Positions 26,277 through 35,668 of a DNA stretch of 64,000 nucleotides are shown here, in pieces. Origin of the DNA: CAVPEV01 sp963703555 (GTDB lineage: Bacteria > Actinomycetota > Actinomycetes > Actinomycetales > Cellulomonadaceae). Where the stretch lies: positions 3,965-67,964 of the forward strand of contig CAVPEV010000038.1 in assembly GCA_963703555.1 (NCBI GenBank), in the 5' to 3' direction. The first letter of the stretch is position 1. Each line of letters opens with the position of its first letter. A model generated the notes under the pieces. That model did no database searches, was not told the DNA's origin, and was given only the letters and a program-made list of their open reading frames with translations. Made by a program: the position numbers and the translations under genes.

Positions 26277-27812
26277 TCAGCCTACAAGTGACGGATCGTC
26301 CTGCGGCTGCGGCACCCTCCGGGCGGCCCGCCAGGCGATCGTCCCGGCGACGACGACGAGCGCGGCGTACAGGGCGACTGCCGGCAGGTAGCCGAGCGGC
26401 GAGGACCACTGCGGGGTGGTCGTGACCACCTCGCCGTCCAACCCGTCGGCGTACCGACGCATCGCCCACCAGAACGCCGCGACGTGTGCCACCCCCACGG
26501 CGGCCAGGACCCACCGTCCCGCGCGCGCGACGAGGTCCCGTACGGGCAGGGCGGCCTCCGTCAGGACCGCGGCGGCGACGAGCGGAACACCGACGGCGAC
26601 GGGCAGGGCGTAGCGGCCCTGCCAGATGATCCCGGTGTCGCCTGCGGTGGGGATCTGGAGTGCGAACGGTGCGGCGACGACGATGAGCGCCGCCAGCGCG
26701 AGTGCAACGCGCGCACGCCGCCGCACGGGGGCGGCAAGGCCGAGCAGCAGCAGAGCACCGGTGGCGACGAACCAGAGCTCGGTCGTCACCGGTGGGCTCG
26801 GCGCGTCGAGCCACCCGAAGTTACCGATCATCTGCAGCAGGTACCCGTGGCTGAATCCGAGGATGGCACGGGCCGCCGCGAATGGGCTGGCGTACTGCGG
26901 GAAGAGCCCGTGGCCGCTGACGACCCCGCCGTGCGTCGCCACCCAGGCCGTCGCGACGAGACCGGAGGTGAGGCCCACGCCGAGGACCCAGCGCACGCCG
27001 CGTGCCGCCCAGAGTTCGCGCAGTCTCCCGTGTGGGGCGAGGACAAGGGCGATCGTGATCGCCGCCAGCGCCCACACCGGTCCCGAGGCGCGGGCGTTGA
27101 CGAGGACCGCGCCGGCGACCGCAGCCTGGACCAGCGTCGAGGTCGCCGGCCTGCCCGGCGCGGCCACGAGCGCGATGCACGCGGACCAGAACGCGAACGC
27201 CGAGGCGATCTCGAGCGCCTGCGGGTTGACGGTTGCGCCGAGGAAGAGCGTCATCGGCGTCACCGCGACGAGGCAGCCCCACACTGCGGGGGCCGGCAGC
27301 GTCGACCGGCGCAGCCCTGCCACTCCCCACAGCAGGAACGCACTGGCCAGCACGCCGGACAGCAGCCGCATGGCATACGTGCTCGCCTCCGCGTGCCAGA
27401 GCAGCGAGGGCCAGCCGACGAGCGCGTAGTACAACGGCGGGTACTGCCCGGCGAAGGTCTCGACCGGCACCAATGAACCGGTCGGGGGATGCACCACCGG
27501 TTGGCACGACGCAGGCTCGTCCGGCTGGAACGCGATGCAGTTCGGAAGGGTGATCAGCTCGGCGTAGTCGCTGGGGAGCTGGACGACGGTGCCCGTGCCG
27601 GGCCGGCTGCCGTCGACGGGCGGCGGGCCCAGCTCGCCGCTCCACTGGCCTCGCGCCACGGCCGCCGCCCGCACGACGTGCGACGGCTCGTCGGGGGACG
27701 CCATCAGGGGAATCGTCACCGACCACATCGCGTGAAGCGCCGCGAGCACCAGGCCCGCGGCGAACCAGCGCGGGACTTTCCGCCGAAGTGCTGCGCGGTG
27801 GGTCGGGGGCAT
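26277..27812 (-). CDS. DUF2142 multi-spanning membrane protein
   Basis: This protein of 511 aa starts at ATG 27812 (a longer frame to 28010 is Arg/Pro-rich noise). About eleven membrane helices follow MPPTHRAALRRKVPRWFAAG. The loop after the first helix contains MASPDEPSHVVRAAAVARGQW, a GT-C-like acidic motif typical of DUF2142 proteins, and another conserved block is QYPPLYYALVGWPS. Such proteins occur in actinobacterial polysaccharide clusters and are thought to act outside the membrane on lipid-linked sugars. The exact reaction is unknown. Confidence 0.78.
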   Translation of the reverse strand: MPPTHRAALRRKVPRWFAAGLVLAALHAMWSVTIPLMASPDEPSHVVRAAAVARGQWSGELGPPPVDGSRPGTGTVVQLPSDYAELITLPNCIAFQPDEPASCQPVVHPPTGSLVPVETFAGQYPPLYYALVGWPSLLWHAEASTYAMRLLSGVLASAFLLWGVAGLRRSTLPAPAVWGCLVAVTPMTLFLGATVNPQALEIASAFAFWSACIALVAAPGRPATSTLVQAAVAGAVLVNARASGPVWALAAITIALVLAPHGRLRELWAARGVRWVLGVGLTSGLVATAWVATHGGVVSGHGLFPQYASPFAAARAILGFSHGYLLQMIGNFGWLDAPSPPVTTELWFVATGALLLLGLAAPVRRRARVALALAALIVVAAPFALQIPTAGDTGIIWQGRYALPVAVGVPLVAAAVLTEAALPVRDLVARAGRWVLAAVGVAHVAAFWWAMRRYADGLDGEVVTTTPQWSSPLGYLPAVALYAALVVVAGTIAWRAARRVPQPQDDPSLVG

Positions 27813-27913
27813 CGAAGGCCGTTCTCGTCGGTGCAGAGAAGGAGTGGAGGCGCGCGTCAGTCTAGGGCGGGCGAAGGCCGGATCCGCGGTGCTTCGCCGG
27901 TACCCTGAGGCCC

Positions 27914-28648
27914 GTGCCCGTCGCCTCCGATCCGCGCGTCCTCCTGGTGGTGCCGGCGTGGAACGAGGCGGAGTCGTTGCCCGCGGTGCTGGCTGAGATC
28001 GAGACCGCACTTCCCGGCGTCGGGGTGCTCGTCGTCAACGACGGCTCGTCGGACGCGACGAGCGCCGTGGCGCGGGCCCGTGGCACGGACGTGCTCGACC
28101 TCCCGTTCAACCTCGGCGTCGGTGGCGCCATGCGTGCCGGCTTCCGGTACGCGCTGGCCCAGGGCTACGACGTCGTGGTCCAGGTCGACGCGGATGGCCA
28201 GCACGACCCGCGTGACGTACCGCGGCTCGTCGCGGCCCTCGCCGAGGCGGACATCGTCGTCGGCGCACGGTTCGCGGAGCTCGACGGCTACCGCGTTGGT
28301 GGACCGCGACGCTGGGCGATGAGCGTCCTGGCCGCGGTGCTCAGCCGGCTCGCCAGGACGCGTCTGACCGACACGACATCCGGATTCCGGGCCTCGGGGC
28401 CGCGAGCGGTTCGGCTCTTCGCGGTGCACTACCCGGCCGAGTACCTCGGCGACACCGTGGAGTCGCTGGTCATCGCCGTGCGTTCGGGCCTGCGCGTGAC
28501 TCAGGTCGCAGTGACGATGCGTGAGCGGCAGGCCGGTCAGCCTTCCCAGCGGCCGTGGATGGCGGCCGTCTACCTCGTGCGGGCCTTCCTCGCGCTGCTC
28601 ATCTCGCTGACGCGGCAGTCGGTGTCGGTGCCGGAGGCCCTCGGATGA
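27914..28648 (+). CDS. GT2 glycosyltransferase, polyprenyl-phosphate type
   Basis: This 244-aa enzyme starts at GTG 27914 and has the DPM1-like layout: LLVVPAWNEAESLPAVL, VLVVNDGSSDAT, NLGVGGAMRAGFRYA and the catalytic DADGQHDP. No C-terminal membrane anchor pair is evident. A DUF2304 gene begins in its stop codon (ATGA), a pairing common in actinobacteria and thought to tether the transferase to the membrane. It likely makes a polyprenyl-phosphate sugar for one of the GT-C-like proteins nearby. Confidence 0.87.
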   Translation: MPVASDPRVLLVVPAWNEAESLPAVLAEIETALPGVGVLVVNDGSSDATSAVARARGTDVLDLPFNLGVGGAMRAGFRYALAQGYDVVVQVDADGQHDPRDVPRLVAALAEADIVVGARFAELDGYRVGGPRRWAMSVLAAVLSRLARTRLTDTTSGFRASGPRAVRLFAVHYPAEYLGDTVESLVIAVRSGLRVTQVAVTMRERQAGQPSQRPWMAAVYLVRAFLALLISLTRQSVSVPEALG

Positions 28649-29049
28649 GCGGGCACGTCGTGGCGTTGGTGGGGGCGCTCCTGATCATCGGTTTCATGGT
28701 CGAGCTGCTCCGTCGTCGTCGCCTGCGCGAGAAGTTCGCGGCGCTGTGGATCGTCCTCGGCGTGGTGGTGCTGGTCACGGTTGCCTGGCCCAGCGTCCTC
28801 GAGCGTGCCGCGCGCGTCACAGGTGTCACGGTGCCGCTCAACCTCGTCTTCTTCGGCTCCCTGCTCGTGCTGCTCGCCGTGTGCATCCAGCTGAGCGCGG
28901 AGATCACGACGCTCGAGCGCGGCTCCCAGACGCTCGCGGAGGAGGTGGCGCTCCTGCGCCACGACGTCGAGGTCCTCGAGCGGGAGCGTGGCGCAGAGCC
29001 GGTCCCCCCGGTCGCCGACCCCGGCCCGGACGGGCGCGCTGCCGGGTGA
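28645..29049 (+). CDS. DUF2304 membrane protein
   Basis: This 134-aa protein has three membrane helices (residues ~5-20, 30-47, 65-85), with the family pattern RRRRLREKFAALWIVLG between the first two. A cytoplasmic coiled coil (ITTLERGSQTLAEEVALLRHDVEVLERER) follows. DUF2304 proteins accompany GT2 enzymes like the one upstream, and the overlap of 4 nt supports a complex. Its own stop overlaps the flippase GTG start. Confidence 0.85.
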   Translation: MSGHVVALVGALLIIGFMVELLRRRRLREKFAALWIVLGVVVLVTVAWPSVLERAARVTGVTVPLNLVFFGSLLVLLAVCIQLSAEITTLERGSQTLAEEVALLRHDVEVLERERGAEPVPPVADPGPDGRAAG

Positions 29050-30356
29050 CGGCGCGCACGGGGGAGCGGGCCCAGCCGGTGGCGGGCGGCCGTACCGCGT
29101 TGCTCGCCGTCGCCGCCGGGCTCGCGGTCTACGGCCTCGCCACCTACGGCTTTCTCGCCGCCGCCGGCCGAGGGCTGGCCGCCGCGGACTTCACGCCGCT
29201 GTCGGTCATGTGGACGCTGCTGAACGCCGTCGGGATCGGCCTGTTCGTGCCGTTCGAGCAGGAGATGGCTCGCCGAACGGCCGTGGCGCGGATCTCGCAC
29301 GAGTCGAACGTGCCGGCGCTCCGGCACTCGATAGCCGGCGCGAGCGGGGTCGTCGCGGTCGTCGCGGTCGTCGGGTTGCTTCTGGCGCACGTGCTGGCGG
29401 CACGGCTCTTCGCAGGGCGGACCGGGCTCGTCGGCCTCCTCGTGGCGGCGATGGCCGGGATGGCGGTCAGCTACGTGGTGCGGGGGCTGCTGTCGGGGTC
29501 TGGAAGGTTCGGGCGGTACGGCGCTCAGCTGGCGGCCGACGGCGTGCTACGCGCCGGGGGAGGCGTCGTCCTCGCCGCCGCCGGCGTGCGGTCTCCAGAG
29601 GCGTACGCGGCCGTCCTGGTCGCAGCGCCGCTGCTGGCGGTCGCCCTCACGACGCCGCGGCCCGCAGATCTCGTTGCTTCCGGTCCGCGGCGGCCGTACG
29701 GCGGCGCAGCGGCCGCCCTCACCACCCTCGTCGCGGCGTCGCTGCTGTCCCAGGCGCTCGCCAACGCCGGGCCCGTCATGGTCCAGATGCTCGCCGGGCC
29801 CGACGAGCAGTCGGCGGCGGGTCTGTTCACCGCCGCGCTCGTCGTGGCGAGGGTCCCGTTGTTCGCTTTCGCGGCGGTGCAGGCCGTGCTGCTGCCGGGG
29901 CTCGCCGGCCTGGTCGGGGCACGAGACGTAGACGGGCTGCGCGGCCGCATCCTCGTGGTTGCGGCATGGACCGCAGCGCTCGGGGCTGCCGGCACGGTGG
30001 CAATCTGGCTCCTGGGGTCGTGGCTGGTCCCGCTGCTCTTCGGTCCGGGGTTCACTGCCGGGCGAGGCATGGTCGCGGCGATCGCCGCCTCCGGCGCGTT
30101 CTTCATGCTGGCGCAGGTCGCCGCCCAGCTCCTGGTCGCCCTCGGGGGCGAGCGGCTGGTGGTCGTCGGGTGGGCGATCGGGCTCGTCGCCCTGGTGCTC
30201 GCGAGCGCGTGGCACGCGCCGGTGGACGTGCGCGCGGCCGGTGCGCTCGTGGCCGGCGCCGCGGTGTCGCTCGCCGTGCTCGCCGTGGCCGCCTTCGCCC
30301 GGGTGGGCCGTTGGCGCCGCGACATCGCTACCTCGGCGGTGGCTTCCGGTGGCTGA
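29046..30356 (+). CDS. polysaccharide/lipid-linked sugar flippase, Wzx-like (MOP superfamily)
   Basis: This 436-aa protein starts at GTG 29046 (GTGA overlap). About twelve to fourteen hydrophobic helices are arranged as in MATE/Wzx exporters, with a basic loop at FEQEMARRTAVAR and the central QALANAGPVMVQML stretch. It probably moves the finished lipid-linked repeat unit across the membrane. It is coupled to the GT2 genes on both sides. No separate ABC-type exporter is seen in the window, so a Wzx-dependent route is more likely. Confidence 0.75.
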   Translation: MTARTGERAQPVAGGRTALLAVAAGLAVYGLATYGFLAAAGRGLAAADFTPLSVMWTLLNAVGIGLFVPFEQEMARRTAVARISHESNVPALRHSIAGASGVVAVVAVVGLLLAHVLAARLFAGRTGLVGLLVAAMAGMAVSYVVRGLLSGSGRFGRYGAQLAADGVLRAGGGVVLAAAGVRSPEAYAAVLVAAPLLAVALTTPRPADLVASGPRRPYGGAAAALTTLVAASLLSQALANAGPVMVQMLAGPDEQSAAGLFTAALVVARVPLFAFAAVQAVLLPGLAGLVGARDVDGLRGRILVVAAWTAALGAAGTVAIWLLGSWLVPLLFGPGFTAGRGMVAAIAASGAFFMLAQVAAQLLVALGGERLVVVGWAIGLVALVLASAWHAPVDVRAAGALVAGAAVSLAVLAVAAFARVGRWRRDIATSAVASGG

Positions 30357-31374
30357 GGACGTCCTCGGGCTGGGAGTGGTGATGCTCGCCTACGGCCCCG
30401 AGCCGTATCTCGGCGAGGCGATCGCCGCGGTCCGGGCGTCGCGCGGTGTCGAGGTCTCCCTCGTCGTCGTCGACAACGGTTGTTTGCGCGGCGACCTACC
30501 CGAGCTGTGCCGGGCCGCCGGTGCGATCCTCGTCCACCCCGGTGCGAACCTGGGGTTTACCGGCGGGGTCAACTTCGGCGCACGGTACCTGGACGCCTCG
30601 TTCCTCGGGCTCGTCAACAGCGACGCGGTCGTGGACGCCGACGCGCTGGCACGGCTGGTGCGGGTGGCGGCAGCGCCAGGCGTCGGCATCGCCAGCGGCA
30701 GCATCCGGCTCGCGGACGACCCCGCCCGGATGAACTCCGCCGGCAACCCGGTGCACCTGCTGGGCCTGTGCTGGGCGGGCGGGCTCGGGGAGGCGGCGGC
30801 CGCCCACACCGAGCCGCACGACGTGGCAGCGGCGAGCGGCGCAGGTCTGGTGCTGCGGCGCGAGCTGTGGGATCACCTCGGCGGGTTCCCGGAGGCCTTC
30901 TTCGCCTACCAGGAGGATCTCGAACTGAGCTGGCGGACCTGGCAGCTCGGGCAGGCCGTGCGCTACGTCCCGGATGCCGTCGTGGTGCACCACTACGAGT
31001 TCAGTCGCAACCCGTCGAAGATGTACCTGCTCGAGCGCAACCGTCTGCTCTTCGTCCTGACCTGCTACGGGCCGCGCACGCTGGCCCTCCTGGCGCCCGC
31101 GTTCGTCGTGTTCGAGCTGGCGCTGCTCGCGGTCGCCGCGGCCCAGGGCTGGGGGTGGCAGAAGGTCCGCGGCTGGGGCTGGGTGCTCGGGCACCCGGGG
31201 TGGCTGCGCGAGCGGCGGCGCCTGGTGCAGCAGACCCGGACGGTCGGGGACCGTGGCTTGTCGTCGCTCTGGAGCGACCGCTTCGACGCCGCCGCGATGC
31301 CACTGCCCGCCTGGGCAGCACCGCTCCAGACGGCGCTCGTCGTCTACTGGCGGATGGTGCGGGGCCTGCTGTAG
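30349..31374 (+). CDS. GT2 glycosyltransferase (WbbL-like)
   Basis: This 341-aa protein starts at GTG 30349, overlapping the flippase gene by 8 nt. GT-A motifs are VVMLAYGPEPYLGEA, LVNSDAVVDAD (donor metal site), AAASGAGLVLRRELWDHLGGF and the base region YQEDLELSWR. The later EFSRNPSKMYLLERNRLLF segment and a hydrophobic C-terminal stretch suggest membrane association. It is likely a rhamnosyl- or galactofuranosyl-type transferase, by resemblance only. Confidence 0.84.
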   Translation: MAEDVLGLGVVMLAYGPEPYLGEAIAAVRASRGVEVSLVVVDNGCLRGDLPELCRAAGAILVHPGANLGFTGGVNFGARYLDASFLGLVNSDAVVDADALARLVRVAAAPGVGIASGSIRLADDPARMNSAGNPVHLLGLCWAGGLGEAAAAHTEPHDVAAASGAGLVLRRELWDHLGGFPEAFFAYQEDLELSWRTWQLGQAVRYVPDAVVVHHYEFSRNPSKMYLLERNRLLFVLTCYGPRTLALLAPAFVVFELALLAVAAAQGWGWQKVRGWGWVLGHPGWLRERRRLVQQTRTVGDRGLSSLWSDRFDAAAMPLPAWAAPLQTALVVYWRMVRGLL

Positions 31375-31431
31375 CCGCTGCCGGCGTCGGCCTGCCACGG
31401 CCGTCGCCAGCCGCGGGCGGCGTGGCCGCCA

Positions 31432-33381
31432 TCACCAGCCGACGACGAGTGCCCTGCGTTCCGCCGAGCCGGCCGCCTCTCGGGCCGTTTCGAGCTGCAC
31501 GGGGTCGACGAGGATCACGGCACCGTCGTGCTGGTCGAGCAGGGTGCGGACCACGGTCGGCAGGTCGCGGGGCAGGCCGGCGTCGTCGAGGAGCGCACCC
31601 GCGTCGGTGTTCGCCCGCTGCGTCCAGCGACCCGTCAGCGCGAGGTACCACTGCTGGGCGTTGAGCGGGTGCACGCCCACGGCCGCGAGCAAGGTGGCTC
31701 GCGACGCCTCGATCGGCACCTCGGAGGCCGCCACCAGGGCCGACCCGACGGTTGTCGCACCTGTCGGGACGGCGAAGTGTGCGCTGCCGGTGCCGGTGAA
31801 GCCCGTGACCTGGCTGGCTGCGACCGCGGCCAGGACCGCCGCCGACACCTTCCGGGTGCGCGCCGGTCGGTGGCCGTCGCCGGCCGTCGCCCGACCCAAC
31901 CCGGTGAGTGCGAGCGCGGCGACCGCGAGGCTGGTCAGCTCGACGCCGGTGAGGAGCTTGAAGAAGTAGTAGGAGAGCTGGCCGGCGTTGTGCAGCTGCC
32001 ACCAGGCGAGGACAACCGCGGCGGTGAGTCCCGCGATGGGCGCCACGGCGTGCCGACCGAGTGCGGACCCCGGCCGCGATGGCCAGAGGCAGAGCGCCGC
32101 CGCGCCCAGTGCCAGGGCGACGACCAGTCCTGTCTCCGGGGCACTGATGCCACCGGGGGTCACCAGCACCGTGCCGGCGTCGAGGCCGCCGAGAACATGC
32201 AGCGGGGCGAGCACCCCGACCACCGTCGCGGCGAGCGCGACGCCGGTGGCCGTCCAGGCCCGCCGCGTCGCTCGCCAGCGGGACCGGCGAGTGGGTAGCA
32301 GGAGCACGGCGGCGGCCGGCCCGGCGACGACGAGCATGAGGACCCACGCGCCGGCCACCCCGGCGAGCAGCCCGCCGATCGCGGCGACGTGCCACGGCAG
32401 GGGGACCCGCGGCACGGTCGCGACCAGGAGCGGGACGCAGGCCGTCAGCGCGCAGGCGAACACGAAGTTCGGGAAGCCCTCGGCGATGCCGGCTCCGCCA
32501 GGTCCCACGACGAAGGCGGCGACCAGCAGCACCGCAGCGACCAGGGCGAGGCCGGGGTTGCGGCGCAGCCGCGGCAGGGAGCACACGGCGGCTGCGAGCA
32601 TGGCTGCCAGCAGGACCAGGAGCCAGGCCTGTGCACGAGTGAACGCGACCAGCTCGGCCCCGGGGGTGGCGAGGCTCGGGGAACCGAACAGCTCCATCAG
32701 CGTCGCGACGACCGCGTGGTAGGCCTGGGGGTACTGGTCGAATTGCCACGCCTCGCCGCCGGGCGCCGCGCCCAGTCGGTCCACCGTCAGCCCGCGCATC
32801 CGGATCATGTGGACCATGTCGAAGTGCGCGGAGTTGTCCCACCCCGGGAGCAGCGCGGCGAGCGCGGTGGCGCCGTCCGGCACGCGGATCCAGGCGCGGG
32901 TCACCCACGTCGTCACCGCGGCCGCCGCGAGCGGGAGCGCATCGACCGGCGCCAGCCGCGGCAGCAGCGAACGTGCCCGGGGCCGCAGACCCCCGGCGCC
33001 ACCGAACAGCAGCCATCCGGTGGTGCCCCCCGCCAGGGCCGCCAGGAGGAGTCCGGCACGGCCCACGCTTCCGAGCGGGAGCGGGAGCCACCACAGCGCC
33101 GGGACGAGCCCGGCGCTGTAGGCGCCGGCCAGCAGGATTCGCCGTGACAGCAGCCGGGACGTCGGCACCAAGAGCACGAGCAGCAACGCGACCGTGAGCG
33201 CAAGATTCCCGCGCAGGAGGCCCTCGAGGCGCAGCGCGAGCACCGCGCCGGCGACCACCGCTCCCGACGGCACAGCGAGGAGCCAGCGCCGCGTCGGGCC
33301 ACCGGCTCGGCCGCCGGACGCGTCGGCGACCTGACCCGTTGCCCCGGCGGGCGGCATGGAGACCCCTGCGTCGATGGTCAC
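31432..33381 (-). CDS. large multi-spanning membrane protein (DUF6541-like, GT-C candidate)
   Basis: This protein of 649 aa has about thirteen membrane helices and a soluble C-terminal part from ~residue 530 (PLNAQQWYLALTGRW, DGAVILVDPVQLETA). A periplasmic loop after helix 6 carries LLPGWDNSAHFDMVHMIRM, with acidic and His residues where GT-C arabinofuranosyl- and mannosyltransferases place their catalytic Asp. It could be the polymerase or a transferase using polyprenyl-linked sugars outside the membrane. It is transcribed against the flippase operon, 57 bp away. Confidence 0.65.
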   Translation of the reverse strand: MTIDAGVSMPPAGATGQVADASGGRAGGPTRRWLLAVPSGAVVAGAVLALRLEGLLRGNLALTVALLLVLLVPTSRLLSRRILLAGAYSAGLVPALWWLPLPLGSVGRAGLLLAALAGGTTGWLLFGGAGGLRPRARSLLPRLAPVDALPLAAAAVTTWVTRAWIRVPDGATALAALLPGWDNSAHFDMVHMIRMRGLTVDRLGAAPGGEAWQFDQYPQAYHAVVATLMELFGSPSLATPGAELVAFTRAQAWLLVLLAAMLAAAVCSLPRLRRNPGLALVAAVLLVAAFVVGPGGAGIAEGFPNFVFACALTACVPLLVATVPRVPLPWHVAAIGGLLAGVAGAWVLMLVVAGPAAAVLLLPTRRSRWRATRRAWTATGVALAATVVGVLAPLHVLGGLDAGTVLVTPGGISAPETGLVVALALGAAALCLWPSRPGSALGRHAVAPIAGLTAAVVLAWWQLHNAGQLSYYFFKLLTGVELTSLAVAALALTGLGRATAGDGHRPARTRKVSAAVLAAVAASQVTGFTGTGSAHFAVPTGATTVGSALVAASEVPIEASRATLLAAVGVHPLNAQQWYLALTGRWTQRANTDAGALLDDAGLPRDLPTVVRTLLDQHDGAVILVDPVQLETAREAAGSAERRALVVGW

Positions 33382-33570
33382 GCGTCACCCGCCCGTCGAG
33401 AGGCGGCCCCGGTTCTGCGGGGCGCGTCGAGGCGGTCACTTCCGGCGCGTCTATGCACGGCGTGAGCATTCCGCATCCGCCGGCTCGGCGGACGGGTTCA
33501 GGGACCTAAGCCCTGGTCGCCTAGAGTGTGTCCCGGCGGGTGCGGGTGTCCGGGAGGAGGAAGCACGGTC

Positions 33571-34422
33571 GTGCGGTGGATCGTCGTGGGCGCGCGCGGA
33601 ATGCTGGGCCAGGACGTGGTCGCACTGCTCCGCGGTCGTGCGAGCGACACGGTCCTCCCGGTCGACCGTGACGAGGTGGACATCGTCGACCTGTCCTCCG
33701 TGTCACAGGTGATCCGCGATGCGGACGTCGTGGTCAACTGCGCGGCGTACACCGCGGTCGATGCCGCGGAGTCGGACGAAGGTCGGGCATTCGCCGTGAA
33801 CGCGGTCGGCGCGGCGCACGTTGCGCGGGCATCCCGTATGGCGGGGGCCCGTGTGGTCCAGATCTCGACGGACTACGTCTTCCCCGGCGAGGGCGCCGAG
33901 CCTTACCAGGTCGACGATCCGATCGCGCCCAAGTCTGCCTACGGGCGCACCAAGGCAGCCGGCGAGTGGGCCGTGCGCGCCGAGGCGCCCGATCACCTCA
34001 TCGTCCGCACCGCGTGGCTGTACGGCGAGCATGGTCCCTGCTTCCCGAAGACGATCGCACGCATCGCCACCGAGCGGGGTGGGCTCGACGTGGTCGACGA
34101 CCAGGTGGGGCAGCCCACGTGGACGGCCGATCTGGCCGCGCTCATCGTCCGCCTGGTCGCGGGTAGAGCACCAGCGGGGACCTATCACGGCACCTCGAGC
34201 GGGATGACCTCCTGGTTCGGGTTTGCTCGTTCCGTCGTCGCGGCGGCCGGGCTCGATCCAGACATCGTCCGGCCGACGACGAGTGCCGCGCTCGTCCGGG
34301 CCGCCGCTCGTCCTCCGTACTCGGTGCTCGATCACCGGGACCTGACGGCGATCGGGACATCGCCGATCGGACCGTGGGCGGAGCGATGGGCCACGGCGGC
34401 GCCATCGGTGCTCGCAGGGTGA
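33571..34422 (+). CDS. rmlD: dTDP-4-dehydrorhamnose reductase
   Basis: This 283-aa SDR enzyme is the NAD(P)H-dependent last step to dTDP-L-rhamnose. The nucleotide site is VVGARGMLGQDVV, then VVNCAAYTAVDAAE, the STDYVF block and the catalytic Tyr/Lys in YGRTKAAGE. The GTG start at 33571 follows GGGAGGAGG at good spacing; an earlier in-frame GTG/ATG region encodes only Cys/Gly. It converges on rmlA. Confidence 0.93.
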   Translation: MRWIVVGARGMLGQDVVALLRGRASDTVLPVDRDEVDIVDLSSVSQVIRDADVVVNCAAYTAVDAAESDEGRAFAVNAVGAAHVARASRMAGARVVQISTDYVFPGEGAEPYQVDDPIAPKSAYGRTKAAGEWAVRAEAPDHLIVRTAWLYGEHGPCFPKTIARIATERGGLDVVDDQVGQPTWTADLAALIVRLVAGRAPAGTYHGTSSGMTSWFGFARSVVAAAGLDPDIVRPTTSAALVRAAARPPYSVLDHRDLTAIGTSPIGPWAERWATAAPSVLAG

Positions 34423-34642
34423 GACGGACTCCCGGCCGGCCGGAAGCACCCCGTCTGGAGTAGGGGCGGACAGGCGTCGGGGATCGGACTGCGCCCTGCA
34501 GTGCACCGTCCGGTACGGCTTTGACCGTCAAGGATGGCTCTCGACACCGGGACTCGAAAGGTGTCACCCGGGTTCGATCTGGGGGGTGGTGACGGTGTCG
34601 CGCCAACGTGCCGTGCATCTGGGGTCCGCGCCGGGACCCTGC

Positions 34643-35509
34643 TCACTCGGTTGCGAGCAACCCGAGCAGGTAGGACCCGTAGCCCGACTTCTCGAGCTTC
34701 TCGGCGCGTGTGCGCAGCTCGTCGTCGGACAGCAGGCCCCGCCGCCACGAGACCTCCTCGGGGCAGCCGATCTTCATCCCCTGCCGCGACTCGATGGTCC
34801 GGACGAAGTCTGACGCCTCCAGCAGCGAGTCGAACGTGCCGGTGTCCAGCCACGCCGTGCCGCGGGGGAGCACCTCGACGTGCAGCCGGCCCTGCCGCAG
34901 GTACTCCCGGTTGACGTCGGTGATCTCGTACTCGCCGCGCGCCGACGGTGCGAGGTCGCGCGCGATGGCCAGCACGTCGTTGTCGTAGAAGTACAGTCCC
35001 GGCACCGCGTAGTTCGACTTCGGGCGCGCCGGCTTCTCCTCGAGCGAGAGGGCGCGCCCGGACTCGTCGAACTCGACCACGCCGTAGGACGACGGGTCCG
35101 CCACCCGGTAGGCGAACACCGCCCCGCCGTCGATGTCACCGAACCGCTGCAGCGTCGAGCCGAGACCCGGCCCGTAGAAGATGTTGTCGCCGAGCACGAG
35201 CGCGGCGGAGTCCGACCCGACGAAGTCCGCGCCGAGCACGAACGCCTGGGCCAGCCCGTTCGGAACCTGCTGCACGGTGTACGAGATCGAGATGCCGAAC
35301 TGCGACCCGTCGCCGAGCAGCCGGTGGAACTGCTCGGCGTCGTGCGGTGTGGTGATCACCAGCACGTCGCGGACGCCGGCCAGGATCAGCGTCGACAGCG
35401 GGTAGTAGACCATCGGCTTGTCGTAGACCGGGACCAGCTGCTTGCTGACGCCGAGCGTGATCGGGTGCAGCCGCGTGCCGGAGCCGCCCGCCAGGATGAT
35501 GCCGCGCAT
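34643..35509 (-). CDS. rmlA: glucose-1-phosphate thymidylyltransferase
   Basis: This enzyme of 288 aa makes dTDP-glucose from glucose-1-phosphate and dTTP, the first step of the rhamnose route and the probable source of the Fuc3NAc/Qui3NAc precursor too. The motif MRGIILAGGSGTRLHPIT marks the nucleotide site. GVSKQLVPVYDKPMVYYPLS, VLGDNIFYG, LEEKPARPKSNYAVPGLYFYD and WLDTGTFDSLLEA are all present and normal. Start at ATG 35509; the frame runs on upstream to 35734 without homology. Confidence 0.95.
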   Translation of the reverse strand: MRGIILAGGSGTRLHPITLGVSKQLVPVYDKPMVYYPLSTLILAGVRDVLVITTPHDAEQFHRLLGDGSQFGISISYTVQQVPNGLAQAFVLGADFVGSDSAALVLGDNIFYGPGLGSTLQRFGDIDGGAVFAYRVADPSSYGVVEFDESGRALSLEEKPARPKSNYAVPGLYFYDNDVLAIARDLAPSARGEYEITDVNREYLRQGRLHVEVLPRGTAWLDTGTFDSLLEASDFVRTIESRQGMKIGCPEEVSWRRGLLSDDELRTRAEKLEKSGYGSYLLGLLATE

Positions 35510-35668
35510 GGGCACCCAGTCTGGCCCACGGGGGACGGCCGGGACGAATCCCCGGATGCGATCCTCGTCGCGTGCAGCCCGGCCACGTCGGACGGCTGCG
35601 TCTGCAGCGGGCGGGCCTCCGCCCCAGAGCGTCACCGAGATGCATAGGGTCGTTATACAGTTGGCCCT

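Noticed and set aside
34555..34605. tRNA-like GGTTCGATC sequence in the rmlD-rmlA gap
   Set aside because: No complementary acceptor or anticodon stem could be formed around it.
35620..35668. MarR operator in front of the MarR gene
   Set aside because: The AT-richer GTTATACAGTTGG shows no convincing dyad symmetry.
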